A model generated the notes under the pieces. That model was not told where the DNA came from. It did no database searches and was given only the letters and a program-made list of their open reading frames with translations. From Eutypella sp. D-1 (taxonomy: Eukaryota; Ascomycota; Sordariomycetes; Xylariales; Diatrypaceae): 64,000 bases of DNA. Of this stretch, positions 10,866 through 20,932 are shown piece by piece; position 1 is the stretch's first letter; each line of letters starts with the position of its first letter. Location of the stretch: NCBI GenBank assembly GCA_023313575.1, contig JAJTTP010000021.1, positions 496,001 through 560,000 on the forward strand, given 5' to 3'. A program made the position numbers and the translations under genes.

Positions 10866-11311
10866 ATTGATTAATGAATTGTGTATTATTGTTCTTGAAT
10901 TTGTAAGTGACTCCTTCACTTTTTGGTTGTAGAGAGCTCAGTCATCCTCAATTTTCACCAATTTAGCAATTGAGTATTCTTTAAAGCGATATACGCAGGT
11001 ATGGAGGTACGGAGACTAAACGCATGGAATAATTGGAACTACCTAGTAAGTAATTTAAGCTGCGGTCTGTGCATGTGAAAACCCACCACTATTTTCATCT
11101 TATCTTATCGGTGATAAATGGGCCCATTTTATTTTTCTATCGAATAGTCTACTCACCTGCTGCTGGTCTGTACATTACTGAGCAAGAGTACTTGAACACT
11201 TGAACAAAGTCAACAATCAAGCAAGCAAAGCTACGGAAAACATCCCCAGCTCCACACAACCTATTCTCTGGCGACTCCCATAACACAGCGTTAGATACTA
11301 GTCGGGGAAAT
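10866..11311. promoter_or_regulatory. shared upstream region of divergent trm7 and mak5
   Basis: 446 bp separate the two divergent start codons, so both promoters must lie here. The tracts nearest each ATG are AT-rich. I see no clear TATA box, as is usual for housekeeping genes. Joint control is an inference from geometry only. Confidence 0.5.
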
Positions 11312-13642
11312 ATGGCAGGCTCAAAAAAGAGGAAAGCGACTATACATAATAGCAATGGTGATAGCGACAATCCAACGAAAAAGCCCAAGTCGCAACATTC
11401 TAACGGGAAAATATCCAAGAGGAGACGACCTGTCGCGATCGACTCATTACGATGGCGCAAGGCAAAACTACCCGATATGTTCGATGATGCCGAGGGTTTT
11501 TTTGGCCTGGAAGAGATTGATGATGTAGAGGTCATCCGTAAGGACAATAACATTGTGCAGTTCAGAGCTGCTGTATCTTCCGACGATGAAGCAAATAAAA
11601 CGGAGGAGGAGGCTGAGAGCGAGGAGGGCTTCGAAGGTTTCGACGATGAGCCTCAAGAAGCCGCAATTCCAATAAAGAGGAAACCGGAAGAGGAACCCTC
11701 TGAGAAGCCCTCTGAGAAGTCGCAAGGCCAAGAAACTAAAAAGAAAACAAAACAAGAACCAAAGGAGAAACCCCAGAAGAAACCTAAGGAAAACAGCAAG
11801 AAGGAAGATGCCGAGCTCCAGACCAACGCTTTCACTGGCCTCGAGGCTCTTGACGAGTCCCAAGACGACGTTGATGTATCCGCCTGGGTTGATTTGGGCC
11901 TATCTCCCCAGCTGCTCGAGTCCCTCGCAAAATTAAAATTCACAAAGCCCACACCTATCCAGGCTGCTGCGATACCCCATGTTATGGCTGGTCATGACGT
12001 GATAGGGAAGGCCTCGACGGGATCCGGAAAGACGTTGGCGTTCTCCATCCCTATAATCGAGAAATGGTTGGACACGTCGGAGGACGAGTCTCGCCCCGAG
12101 TCGAAGTGCCCGATCGCCCTTATCCTGTCGCCGACGAGGGAACTTGCGCATCAGCTAACGGATCACATCAAGAATCTCTGCGCCGGCTTACCAAACTCCC
12201 CATATGTCTGTTCCGTTACGGGCGGCCTCTCCGTGCACAAGCAGCAGCGCCAACTAGCAAAGGCCGACATCGTCGTCGGGACGCCTGGCCGGTTATGGGA
12301 GGTCTTGAGCTCTGGCCCCGAGTTGATGATTTCCTTCAAGAGGATCGGCTATCTGGTTGTGGACGAGGCCGATAGGCTGTTGACAGAAGGCCACTTTCAG
12401 GAAGCCTCTGAAATTTTGAATGCTCTCGACCGCGTCGAGGTGGACGAGGGCGATGACGAAGAGGAAAGTGTGCGAAGACCCCGACAGACGCTCGTCTTCT
12501 CCGCAACGTTCCACAAAGGCTTGCAGCAGAAGCTTGCAGGCAAGGGGAGATATGACCTCATGAGCAAGGAAGACTCAATGGAGTATCTTCTGAAAAAGCT
12601 GAACTTCCGCGAAGAGAAGCCCAAGTTCATCGACGTAAACCCCGTGTCTCAAATGGCCGAAGGCCTCAAAGAAGGCCTGATAGAATGCGGAGCGATGGAG
12701 AAAGTGAGTACCTTCGATTGAACTACTCACGGATGTACTAACACCCGGTAGGATCTCTACTTATACGCACTGCTCCTCCTCTACCCGAACGTGCGGACGC
12801 TAGTCTTCACAAACTCCATCAGCGCAGCCCGCAGGATAGCCCCGATGTTGCAGAACCTAAACCTGCAGACAAACCCGCTACACTCTCAGATGCCTCAGAA
12901 GGCACGCCTACGTTCCATCGAGCGATTTACCGGGACGCCTCAGGGGAAAACTTCTATTCTAGTGGCCACGGACGTCGCCGCGCGCGGCCTCGACATCCCG
13001 AACGTCGATCTCGTCGTCCACTACCACGTGCCGCGGGCCGCGGACACCTACGTGCACCGCTCGGGGCGGACAGCGCGCGCCGACAGGACGGGCCTGAGCG
13101 TGCTGCTCTGCGCGCCAGAAGAGGTAACGCCGACGCGGCGGCTCATCGCGAAGGTGCACGCACAGGGCAAGGGGTCGTCCTCCGGCAGCAGTAGCAACCG
13201 TGGGCCGGGCGGGAGCTTCTTCGTGCAGACGCTGGACGTGGACCGGAAGCTGGCGGGGCGGCTGAAGCCGCGGCTGACGCTAGCGAAGAAGATCGCGGAC
13301 GCCGGGCTCGCCAAGGAGAAGGGCGGAAAGGAGGACCAGTGGATGCGCAAGGCGGCCGAGGACCTCGGCGTTGACTACGACAGCGACGACGGCGATGCCG
13401 CGGGCAAGTGGGGCGGTCGTGGGCGCGGCCGCCGCGAGAAGCAGGACGAGGCACGCGCCCTCTCCAAGGCCGAGCTCGCTGCCCTCCGCGCTGAGCTCCG
13501 CGACCTCCTCTCCCGCCGCGTCAACACCGGCGTTAGCGAACGCTACATTGCGACCGGCCTCGTGGATGTGGATGAGCTGTTGAGGGGCGCCAAAGGCGAC
13601 TTCCTCGGCAGGGTCGAGGGCCTCGATATCGAGAGCCTGTGA
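11312..13642 (+). CDS. mak5: ATP-dependent RNA helicase MAK5 (DEAD-box, 60S biogenesis)
   Basis: Two exons, 11312..12703 and 12752..13642, giving 760 residues. The 48 bp intron starts GTGAGT and has a GTACTAAC branch site. The N-terminus carries a nuclear basic stretch and the MAK5/DDX24 block RRRPVAIDSLRWRKAKLPDMFDDAEGFFGLEEIDDVE, followed by a roughly 90-residue Glu/Lys-rich linker. The helicase core shows the Q motif (FTKPTPIQAAAIP), Walker A ASTGSGKT (234-241), PTRELAHQ, TPGRL, DEAD (351-354), SATF, ATDVAARGLDIP and HRSGRTARADRTG. The C-terminus is basic (GGRGRGRREK). The family acts in the nucleolus in maturation of large-subunit pre-rRNA. The CDS diverges from the trm7-type gene. Confidence 0.95.
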
Positions 13643-14625
13643 GTTGGCGTTGCCGCTTACATTTGAACCCCAAGAACCGGATCACAGTAGATAAGCATCT
13701 TAGTCGGGTCTTTCATGGACGAACTCCTCGTAACAAATACAATATATAGGCTATGGTTTATATGTTGTATTTACCTGCACACCACTACTCCCTCCTTTGC
13801 GTTAATACCCCCACAAGCTAGCTTTGCCCCCTATTTTAGCCCCTTATCTTGGGCAGACCCACTCTATTAGCACTACCACCTTATTACGCTTAACAAAGAC
13901 GCTCTTCACCCACCCCGGAATTCTTAATAGTACAAGCACACTTAGGTACAAGGAAACATTGAGAGGAGGGTCCAGCTGAAAGCCTTCCCGTATAAACCCG
14001 GACCCGATTGCGAAACGCAGAGACCTACCCACATAATGAACCTTGCGCTCCAAAGATGAGCAAAGTTCGCTCTTGCGAGTGGTGTTGCTTTATGTCAGGG
14101 CGAACTTAAATCGGACCCCTGAGGGAAACAAGAACTATATGAACGGGCAACTCCTTAGTACGCAAGGGTGATCCTGAGAGCCGAGCGATGCCATGTGGCC
14201 CTCCTACTCGCTTAAGTAAGCGCGGCCCGACCCACGGCTTGCCACGATAGGGGGCTCACTGAAGAGAAAGACTAACACCTAGCCCCAATGGAGATATCTT
14301 ACACCGTATGGAATGTAGTTCTTCAGGTACTAGGGTTTCGGTTCTTTGTTCTCATGTATGGTGTTGTTCATTGGCTGGGGACTGCGGGGCTTGCAGAATC
14401 AGCCGTCTCATCCTGAGTGACACGCTCTCAGGAAGTATGATGTCTTTTCTGTTCTTTCATTTTGCGTGCAATATGGAGCACTCATCAATCCTCACTTTCC
14501 AGGCCCTTGCTTACATTATGGGCCCGGAAATCTAGTACATTCGTCGAAAATCTCAAGTAGAACGCATAGTCCTGAAAGATACAGAAACACATGCTGTCAA
14601 GCCAGGAGCACTTCAAAGAGCCAGA
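13643..14625. other. intergenic
   Basis: 983 bp of 3' flank of MAK5 and 5' flank of the small membrane protein. No ORF of interest is present. A 42-codon ORF starting at the ATG around 14591 overlaps the next gene in another frame and could be an upstream ORF. Confidence 0.5.
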
Positions 14626-15135
14626 ATGCAACATGAAGGAGACTTTGGGCAAGGTATTCCATTTGAACGACGACTATCCCAGGGATATACCCGAAGGGAA
14701 AGAATACATGGCGAAATAGACGCTGACCGTGCTGACAACGTACGGCGAAGTTCGAGCATTATCGCCTACGATGACTGGGCGGTGTCCGACTTCGACATTG
14801 CACCTTCATGTTCTGAAGTCCGTTTGACACCCAAAGACCCCCCAAATTCCTTTGAACACTTGTTCTGCGATCTATATGTACGCCGAAAGACTACCTGCGT
14901 TTGGTATCGACCATGCTTCTTTCTCTTCGCTACCGCCACCCTTATTATTTTTCTAAGCCTCGGAATATCTCTCTGGTGGGGATTACAGAACGATCTCTCT
15001 GGAGGTTTCACGATCGGGTCGTATGTGCTTGGAGCAGGAGTGGTACCAGTAGCACTTATGGGCGGTATCCACGCCACTTCTTGTCGGTGTTGGAAGAAGA
15101 TGACCGATGAGACAATGGATATAGAGATGACATAA
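14626..15135 (+). CDS. hypothetical small membrane protein, two TM segments
   Basis: 169 residues in one exon. I do not recognise the family. The first 90 residues are hydrophilic, rich in Arg and Asp/Glu. A stretch at about 97-118 (FFLFATATLIIFLSLGISLWWG) and one at about 127-147 (GFTIGSYVLGAGVVPVALMGG) look like a TM hairpin. A short Cys/Lys-bearing tail follows (CRCWKKMTDETMDIEMT). The pattern of a charged cytosolic N-terminus followed by two C-terminal helices is common among fungal lineage-specific membrane proteins. The frame lies alone between gene-poor spacers. The start is the first ATG of the open frame, and an upstream exon cannot be excluded. Confidence 0.5.
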   Translation: MQHEGDFGQGIPFERRLSQGYTRRERIHGEIDADRADNVRRSSSIIAYDDWAVSDFDIAPSCSEVRLTPKDPPNSFEHLFCDLYVRRKTTCVWYRPCFFLFATATLIIFLSLGISLWWGLQNDLSGGFTIGSYVLGAGVVPVALMGGIHATSCRCWKKMTDETMDIEMT

Positions 15136-16188
15136 GGGTGAGCTAGGATTTAAGTCCACAATGGCCTGGCTCTTTACTGAGAGGCCAGCTTGACCCTTTG
15201 GTACTATTTACATACGACGGCTTGGCCTGTAACCGATACTCAGCGCTGTGTTAGAAAATACATGATCGGGACGGGACAGCGGGAAGTTCCATCTTTTAGG
15301 TCGTCGCAGGCTTCCTAGCTAGCATTTAAGCTAAGCCAGGAACAAGGCTCTAGTTATGTGAACTTGAACTTTATATCAATCTTATGTGGTCTGGATTAAC
15401 GGCCTACACCTTCCTTAGCCTTATAACCGTCCGCGGGTAGCTTTAAGAGCCTCAAGGTACACTTCCATAATACCTACCTAGGTAGGTATACATGGATAAA
15501 GTGTAGCTGGCTCTCTACCAGCGCTTCTAACGTATTAAAGGCAGAGTGAAAGGTAATTAGTCTAAAGACGCCTAACCTCCCCTTCTACTATAATCTTATA
15601 CAAATGCCGATGTTTCTAAAGTTAGCAATCGCCAATAAAGAGGTGAGGGTATGATACTGTGAGATCAGGGACATTGTAGAAAGGTTTAGCATGAGGGGAT
15701 TCGGGTTCATTGAGGACTAGAACTGACCTGGGAGAATATAGTATCTAATGATCTTAGAGACGCCATAGGCAAGAGGCAAAGTAACCAGGGTACTCGAAGT
15801 CGTTGTCATGATCTGACCTCGTCTCGATTAGTCTGCCACTTACAAGCGCCATCAGTCTCGATTCATAATCCACGTACGACCCTCCATACCGTGTGCAATT
15901 TCTCACATGGATATCCGACGAGACATAAACAAGCGACCCCATGCTGTCAGGGTTCCTGGGTCGCAACTAGAATAAATATAAAGTTTGCGCAAATCAAGAT
16001 ACGAGCAAGTACCAGACAGCGGGGTCACCATAGCAAAATGACGAAAGATTTAAGGGGGGACGAGCCACTTCCCTTTTCATGGTTTCAATAACCCGAAAAC
16101 TCTCATATGTATAACTCCATAGTAGGGCATTACATCATACAGACACATATCGTCTGTTAAACTGAGGTAGCGAGACCTCATAATCAAT
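15136..16188. other. intergenic with a 20-bp perfect palindrome
   Basis: 1053 bp without a supported gene. It includes the longest copy of the dispersed CCTAGG-centred palindrome (15470-15489). An ATATAAAG element lies near 15975, about 210 bp upstream of the transporter start. It may be a TATA box but is rather far away. Confidence 0.5.
15470..15489. repeat. 20-bp perfect palindrome, CCTAGG centre
   Basis: ATACCTACCT followed by its exact reverse complement AGGTAGGTAT. It is the longest member of a motif dispersed through the spacers of this window. The shared core is TACCTAGGTA. Confidence 0.9.
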
Positions 16189-18015
16189 ATGGGCAGCAAC
16201 AAGACACCCAACCTGGCCGTAGAGGGTCGCAGTGAGCTGTCTGCTTCACCAGCCCCAGCGTACAGTAGCAGAAATTTGCAGACCTGGGAAGATCTCCGTC
16301 CTCGTCTCGATGCACCAGACCGAGAGAGGCCGAGACGTGAGCTAGACCCGACAACTCCCAAGATCGCGAGACGAATGTGCTACCGTTGGTCCATACGGCA
16401 GAAGTGGTGGACTTTAATCATCGCGGCTACCAATCTATTCCACGCCAACCTCAACGCCACCCTTTACGCCAGCAGTGTCGACGGCATGGCGGCGGAGCTC
16501 AGGGTCTCACCTGACTCCGCTGCCTGGGGTACCTCTACTTACCTGTTTGCGTTAGCTATCGGCTGCGTGTGCTGGGCGCCCTGGAGCGAGGAGTATGGAC
16601 GGAAGATCGTGCTATGTGCGTCTATGTTCTTCGTCCCGTTTGTTGCCTTGATGGGGGCGCAAAGTGGAAACCTAGCAGGGATCATAAGCTCGCGTTTCGT
16701 CAACGGTCTGCTCATGGGTAGCAGTAGCATCGCTTTCGCGATTGTCAATGACCTCTTCAAGCCTAAAGATCCGTGGTATCAATACGCAGTGTTATTCCTC
16801 TCCGCTGGCGCGGTTAGCGGGTTCACCCTTGGACCAATCATCGGGCCGCACCTCAGCATGCATTTTGGCTGGCGACTGTGCCTATATGTGCCCGTACTCG
16901 GTGCATCCGCTCTTCTCTGGCTATTAATGATTACCGTCTCAGAGACGCGCTCTACAGTAGTCCTGGACCGCATCGCCAAGGAACAGCGCAAGAAGAACCC
17001 GGCCCAAAATATCTACGGGCCTACTGAACTAGCTGAGGGGCACACCAAGGTGCGCGATCTCGTGGCCATCATCCTTCGGCCCATTATCATGATGATGGAG
17101 CCCACGGTGCTCGTCGTTGCGTCTCTGTCCGCCTTCACTGGCGCCCTTGTGCTCATCCTCATCCAGTATCTCCCGCTAGTCTATGCGGAGAGATGGGACT
17201 TCGACAGTTTCGTCACATCCTATACTGGCGCCCCGCTCCTTGCCGGCGGCGCGTTGTGTTACTTGCTACTTGTGCCGGTCGTGCACCTAAGCAATTTCCT
17301 ACGACGGGGGGAACTCGATAACGACTGGGGCCACCACGAGAGCCGACTACTGTGCCTCGTCCCCTCGGGATTGACACTACCGTTCGGCATGGCTCTCATT
17401 ATGGCGACATTGTGGCCGCAGAACGACAACCTAGGCTGGGTAGGTCCCATGGCTGGTACTTTTATGGTTGGCTTCGCCGATTTTGCCGTCTTCGCCTGCA
17501 TGACGGACTACACGTTGCGATCATACGGACCCTACGCCGCCACGGCGACGGGAGTGGTAGGCCTTACCCGCAACTTGCTCGCTGGTGCTCTCATCCCCGC
17601 CGCTCCCGCCATGTACCGGAAAATGGGACCCGGAGCGGCCACACTCGTTCTTTTGGTCCTCTCTACCCTTCTCTATCTAGGCATCTCGGTTTTCTACTTC
17701 TTCGGGTCCTTTTTACGCAGGCTGTCTAACATCCAGCTATGCATCGCGGATGCGGAGATGTTCATCAACGACCGCGTGGTCCACTTTCTCCCCGACATGC
17801 CCGGGTGCAGGGCCAGCACGGAGATGGTACTGATCCGGATGCAAGGCCCCTACCGAGCCCACCCGCTTGGGGGCTATCAGGATCAGCCTTCCACTCGCGA
17901 CGTCGAGATGCTTGCCTCACTTGACCGTCCCGCGCCCGCAGTTACTCGCTATCGGCTGTGGGTGGACGGCTCCATCTACGAGGAGCGTTACCACCGAGAT
18001 AGCAATTCCTATTGA
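16189..18015 (+). CDS. MFS transporter, DHA1-like drug/metabolite antiporter type
   Basis: 608 residues in one exon. About 70 cytosolic residues precede twelve predicted TM segments. The first helices follow RQKWWTLIIAATNLF and LNATLYASSVDGM. The loop 2-3 signature of the major facilitator superfamily is visible as APWSEEYGRK (130-139). GFTLGPIIGPHLSMHFGWRLCLYVPVL matches the helix 5 antiporter motif and the segment after it. A long central loop follows (ETRSTVVLDRIAKEQRKKNPAQN). After the last helix (YLGISVFYFFGSF) there is a roughly 90-residue soluble tail (NIQLCIADAEMFINDRVVHFLP to the stop), which is unusual for DHA1 proteins. The substrate is unknown. It has no biosynthetic neighbours, so it is probably a stand-alone efflux or uptake carrier of the plasma membrane. 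Confidence 0.88.
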   Translation: MGSNKTPNLAVEGRSELSASPAPAYSSRNLQTWEDLRPRLDAPDRERPRRELDPTTPKIARRMCYRWSIRQKWWTLIIAATNLFHANLNATLYASSVDGMAAELRVSPDSAAWGTSTYLFALAIGCVCWAPWSEEYGRKIVLCASMFFVPFVALMGAQSGNLAGIISSRFVNGLLMGSSSIAFAIVNDLFKPKDPWYQYAVLFLSAGAVSGFTLGPIIGPHLSMHFGWRLCLYVPVLGASALLWLLMITVSETRSTVVLDRIAKEQRKKNPAQNIYGPTELAEGHTKVRDLVAIILRPIIMMMEPTVLVVASLSAFTGALVLILIQYLPLVYAERWDFDSFVTSYTGAPLLAGGALCYLLLVPVVHLSNFLRRGELDNDWGHHESRLLCLVPSGLTLPFGMALIMATLWPQNDNLGWVGPMAGTFMVGFADFAVFACMTDYTLRSYGPYAATATGVVGLTRNLLAGALIPAAPAMYRKMGPGAATLVLLVLSTLLYLGISVFYFFGSFLRRLSNIQLCIADAEMFINDRVVHFLPDMPGCRASTEMVLIRMQGPYRAHPLGGYQDQPSTRDVEMLASLDRPAPAVTRYRLWVDGSIYEERYHRDSNSY

Positions 18016-19245
18016 TGACGCCACCTGAAGTTTACTCGTCGGATTAGCTAACGTGTCTGAAAAGAGGACATAGTAGCCGACAGCTTCTCCCTGGTGAGAG
18101 GGCGAGGATGATACAGCGTCGACTAATCAGGGGCTTCCCCTCTAAAGCCCTTCTCGAGGAGCCGAGACAGTACTTTGTTCTTTCGGCCGGGCCCGCCATA
18201 GTTTAAAATTACGTTTCTTTCCGGGTGCGTGGATGTCGATAATTGGATATTTCAAAATAATGTTTAATAGTCTGTGGATTCATTGTACCTTACCTTACGT
18301 ATATTACGGCTATCCCTGTGATATAAATCCAATTATCACATAACTAATACAATGCATACGACGTTGCTGACGGGAGGTAAATTGAACTTGAAGTGTATCT
18401 GGATCAAAAGAGTGTGCTCGTTTAGCCAATCACCAGTGTTGGTGCTCCAGCTGAGTCTTTAAGGGGGTTCACCTAACCACACCTAGCCTATTCCCTAATA
18501 TTTATAGAGCACGCGAACTAACGCCCTAAGTTGTGGACATAAATTTCAGATAATATATATTCTTCTATTTGGTCGCGGTCCAGCTTCCATGCCTGCTTTT
18601 GGTGGAAGTCCCGCATTAAAGTGTGGTATCATTTTAAACACATAGCAGATGTGTCAAGCTACACTAACAGCTTTTACAAAACCAGCATCAAGAATCGAGA
18701 TTGGTATGCAGAATTGGATTTCTCCACAGTTGATGAATGTCGTCATTTCTACACTGGATATAGGGGGAAGGAGTATATACAAAGAGGAAGAAAAAAGATA
18801 TGTACAGAAAAGTCAAGCGTGGCGGATCTTTTTTCCTCTCCCCATATATACAATGAGAAATGCCTTAGATAACCGAAATGCCAACCATCTTCCTACCCTC
18901 GCGTCTGTATGTAAATGCAATTGAAAAAAAAAAGTCATCGTTCATTCCCTGACAATCGGAGCCCGTATCCGACGACTTCGAAACCATCCCGCGTGCCTGC
19001 CTCTTGTCGTTCTTCTCTCTATCAAGTCGTAATAGCAGAGAAGGTCTTTGCCGCTGGGGCAGTCTTCAATGTCATAGGGTAAGCCTTGTCAGGGCAATAT
19101 GCCCTACCAGTGAAGCACTCTCCGCTAAGGAAGGATGATCCTGGGGTTTCGTTATGAAACCCGGTTCCAGTCCCGCCCGTGTAAGTTCATGTGAAAAAGC
19201 AAAAAGAGAGTGTGTAGGTGGTAAAGATGAAGATCAGGAAGCGAT
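18016..19245. other. intergenic between convergent genes
   Basis: 1230 bp, AT-rich in the middle (about 18230-18930). Open stretches at 18621..18924 (+) are Lys/Tyr-rich AT-bias products without domain or splice support. It contains the 3' ends of the transporter and chitinase genes. Confidence 0.5.
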
Positions 19246-20753
19246 CTACTGGAGACCGTTCTTGATGTTCTGGTAAATGGAGGCGGGGTACTTGAGGTTG
19301 TTCTCGGCCTTGGCGAGAGAGCCCTCGCCACCCTGGCCGGTGAAAGCGACGTTGATGAGGGAACCCTCGCCCTTCTTGTCGCCAGAGGCCTCCCAGAACA
19401 TGGTGCCGCCGAGTCCCTTCTCCTTGAGGTACTCGAGCTTCTCCTTGACCATGTCGGGGGTGTCGTAGGAGACGAGGCTCTTGGTGGCACTGTTGTAGCT
19501 GTAAGAAGCACCGGCCTCCTCGTCGTACTTCTCCTCGGCGCCGTCCTGGGGCAGAACCTTGTAGTCCCAGATACCCTCCTCCCAGGAGCCCTTGGGCAGA
19601 CCCTCGTACGGCTTGCCGAGACCCTCAGTCTTCTCGAAGCCGCGGCCGTACAGGGGCAGGCCGAAGACGATCTTCTCCGCGGGCACGCCAAGCTCGAGGT
19701 AGTCCTTGATGCAGGCCTCGGTGCTGAAGGGGGTGGCCGTGGGGTTGCTGTCGCTCGGGTACAGGTTAGCCTGGTGGCCGGAAGTCTTGTCCCAGCTGCC
19801 GGCGTAGTCGTAGGCCATCAGGTTGAGGAAGTCCATGCGCTTAGCGCACTCGCCGACCTTCATATTCTCGTAGTTGGTCTTGCCGGCGGGCATGGCGCCC
19901 GTGAGCAGGAAGTGGTAGCCGTCGGCGTTCTTCTCGGCGTAGGAGTCGAGCTCCTTGCGCACCTCGTCCAGGAGGAGCTGGTAGTTGTCGCCCTCCGCGG
20001 GGCTGGCGGGGTACTCCCAGTCGATGTCGACACCGTCGTAGCCCCAGTCGCCCATAATCTTAACCGCGCTCTGAGCGAACTTGGTCCGGGTCTCGGCGCT
20101 GCCGGCCACGGCGGCGAAGTTCTCCGACCACGACCAACCGCCGATGCTGATCAGCACCTTCAGGTGCCGGTTCTCCTTCTTCAGCTTGAACATCTGCTTG
20201 ACGATACCGTAGGCGTTCTCGCCATCCTCATCCCAGGCTGTAAGACACGAGAATATTAGCTCTTGAACACAATGGGTCTATAGTGGACCACTTAGAGAGT
20301 GCAGCTCTTTTAGTCACTTACAGTCACCCTCGTAGTGCTTCTCGAGATCGGCGTAGGTGTCACCGGAGAACCTAGAATTTCTGTTAGCCCGAAGCCTAGC
20401 CATTGGATCGGCTTAGGAATTAAAGGACTTACACAGTTCCGTCCGGCCTGAGGTTAAGGAAGGAGTGGAGGACCTGGTTGATCTGGCCCACGGGCAGATC
20501 AGCCGGCTGGAAGTTCCTGTCGTAGATACCCCTAGATAACGATTCCATGGTCAGCCTGTGGTTCGGATATCCGACCGAGTCGGCAAAAAGGGCCCGGTAG
20601 TCTGCCTTACCAGTTGGTGAAGTAGACGGTGTTCTGGAAACCGTCCGCGGCCCGGACCTTGACGGGCTGGGCCTTCTGGAGGATGTTGACGGGGCTGGCG
20701 AGGCCAGTGGCCGCTAGGAGCGACATCGCCGCGGTAGAGAGGAAACCCTTCAT
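19246..20753 (-). CDS. secreted endochitinase, GH18 (Chit42-like)
   Basis: Four exons on the minus strand: 20753..20611, 20531..20433, 20371..20322 and 20237..19246. The 1284 coding bases give 427 residues. Residues 1 to about 22 are a signal peptide (MKGFLSTAAMSLLAATGLAS), followed by a short propeptide and [20 protein letters not shown]. Family hallmarks are SIGGW (128-132), the catalytic DGVDIDWE with acid/base E172, MAYDYAGSW, YGRGF and GTMFWEASGDK. There is no chitin-binding module. Length and motifs match the well-known Trichoderma 42 kDa endochitinases (424 residues) used in mycoparasitism and wall turnover. It hydrolyses internal beta-1,4-GlcNAc links outside the cell. A TATAAA box lies 174 bp upstream. 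The conserved small first introns support the model. Confidence 0.95.
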
Positions 20754-20926
20754 GGTGAATTCGAGATGCAAAAGCTTTCTAAGCAAGGAATGTGAAAAAG
20801 TTCGAACAAAAAAAGGAGTGTGTATGTTTGAATGAAGCGAAGAAAAGGAATGACTTGGTTGAGACTGAACCTTGAGTTGTTGACTGAAAGAATCGAGATA
20901 GAATAACGGGAGGCGCGACGATGTGC

Positions 20927-20932
20927 TTTATA
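20927..20932 (-). promoter_or_regulatory. TATA box of the chitinase gene
   Basis: TATAAA on the minus strand, 174 bp upstream of the chitinase ATG. A CT-rich tract lies between it and the start, as in fungal core promoters. Confidence 0.6.

Noticed and set aside
10866..10919. Upstream in-frame ATG of the Trm7-type gene
   Set aside because: MGKSSKDKRDAYYRLAKE is the conserved family start; the 18 extra codons are not conserved-looking.
14591..14719. 42-codon ORF overlapping the two-TM gene in another frame
   Set aside because: Protein-like but no splice pair joins it to the downstream frame; kept only as a possible upstream ORF.
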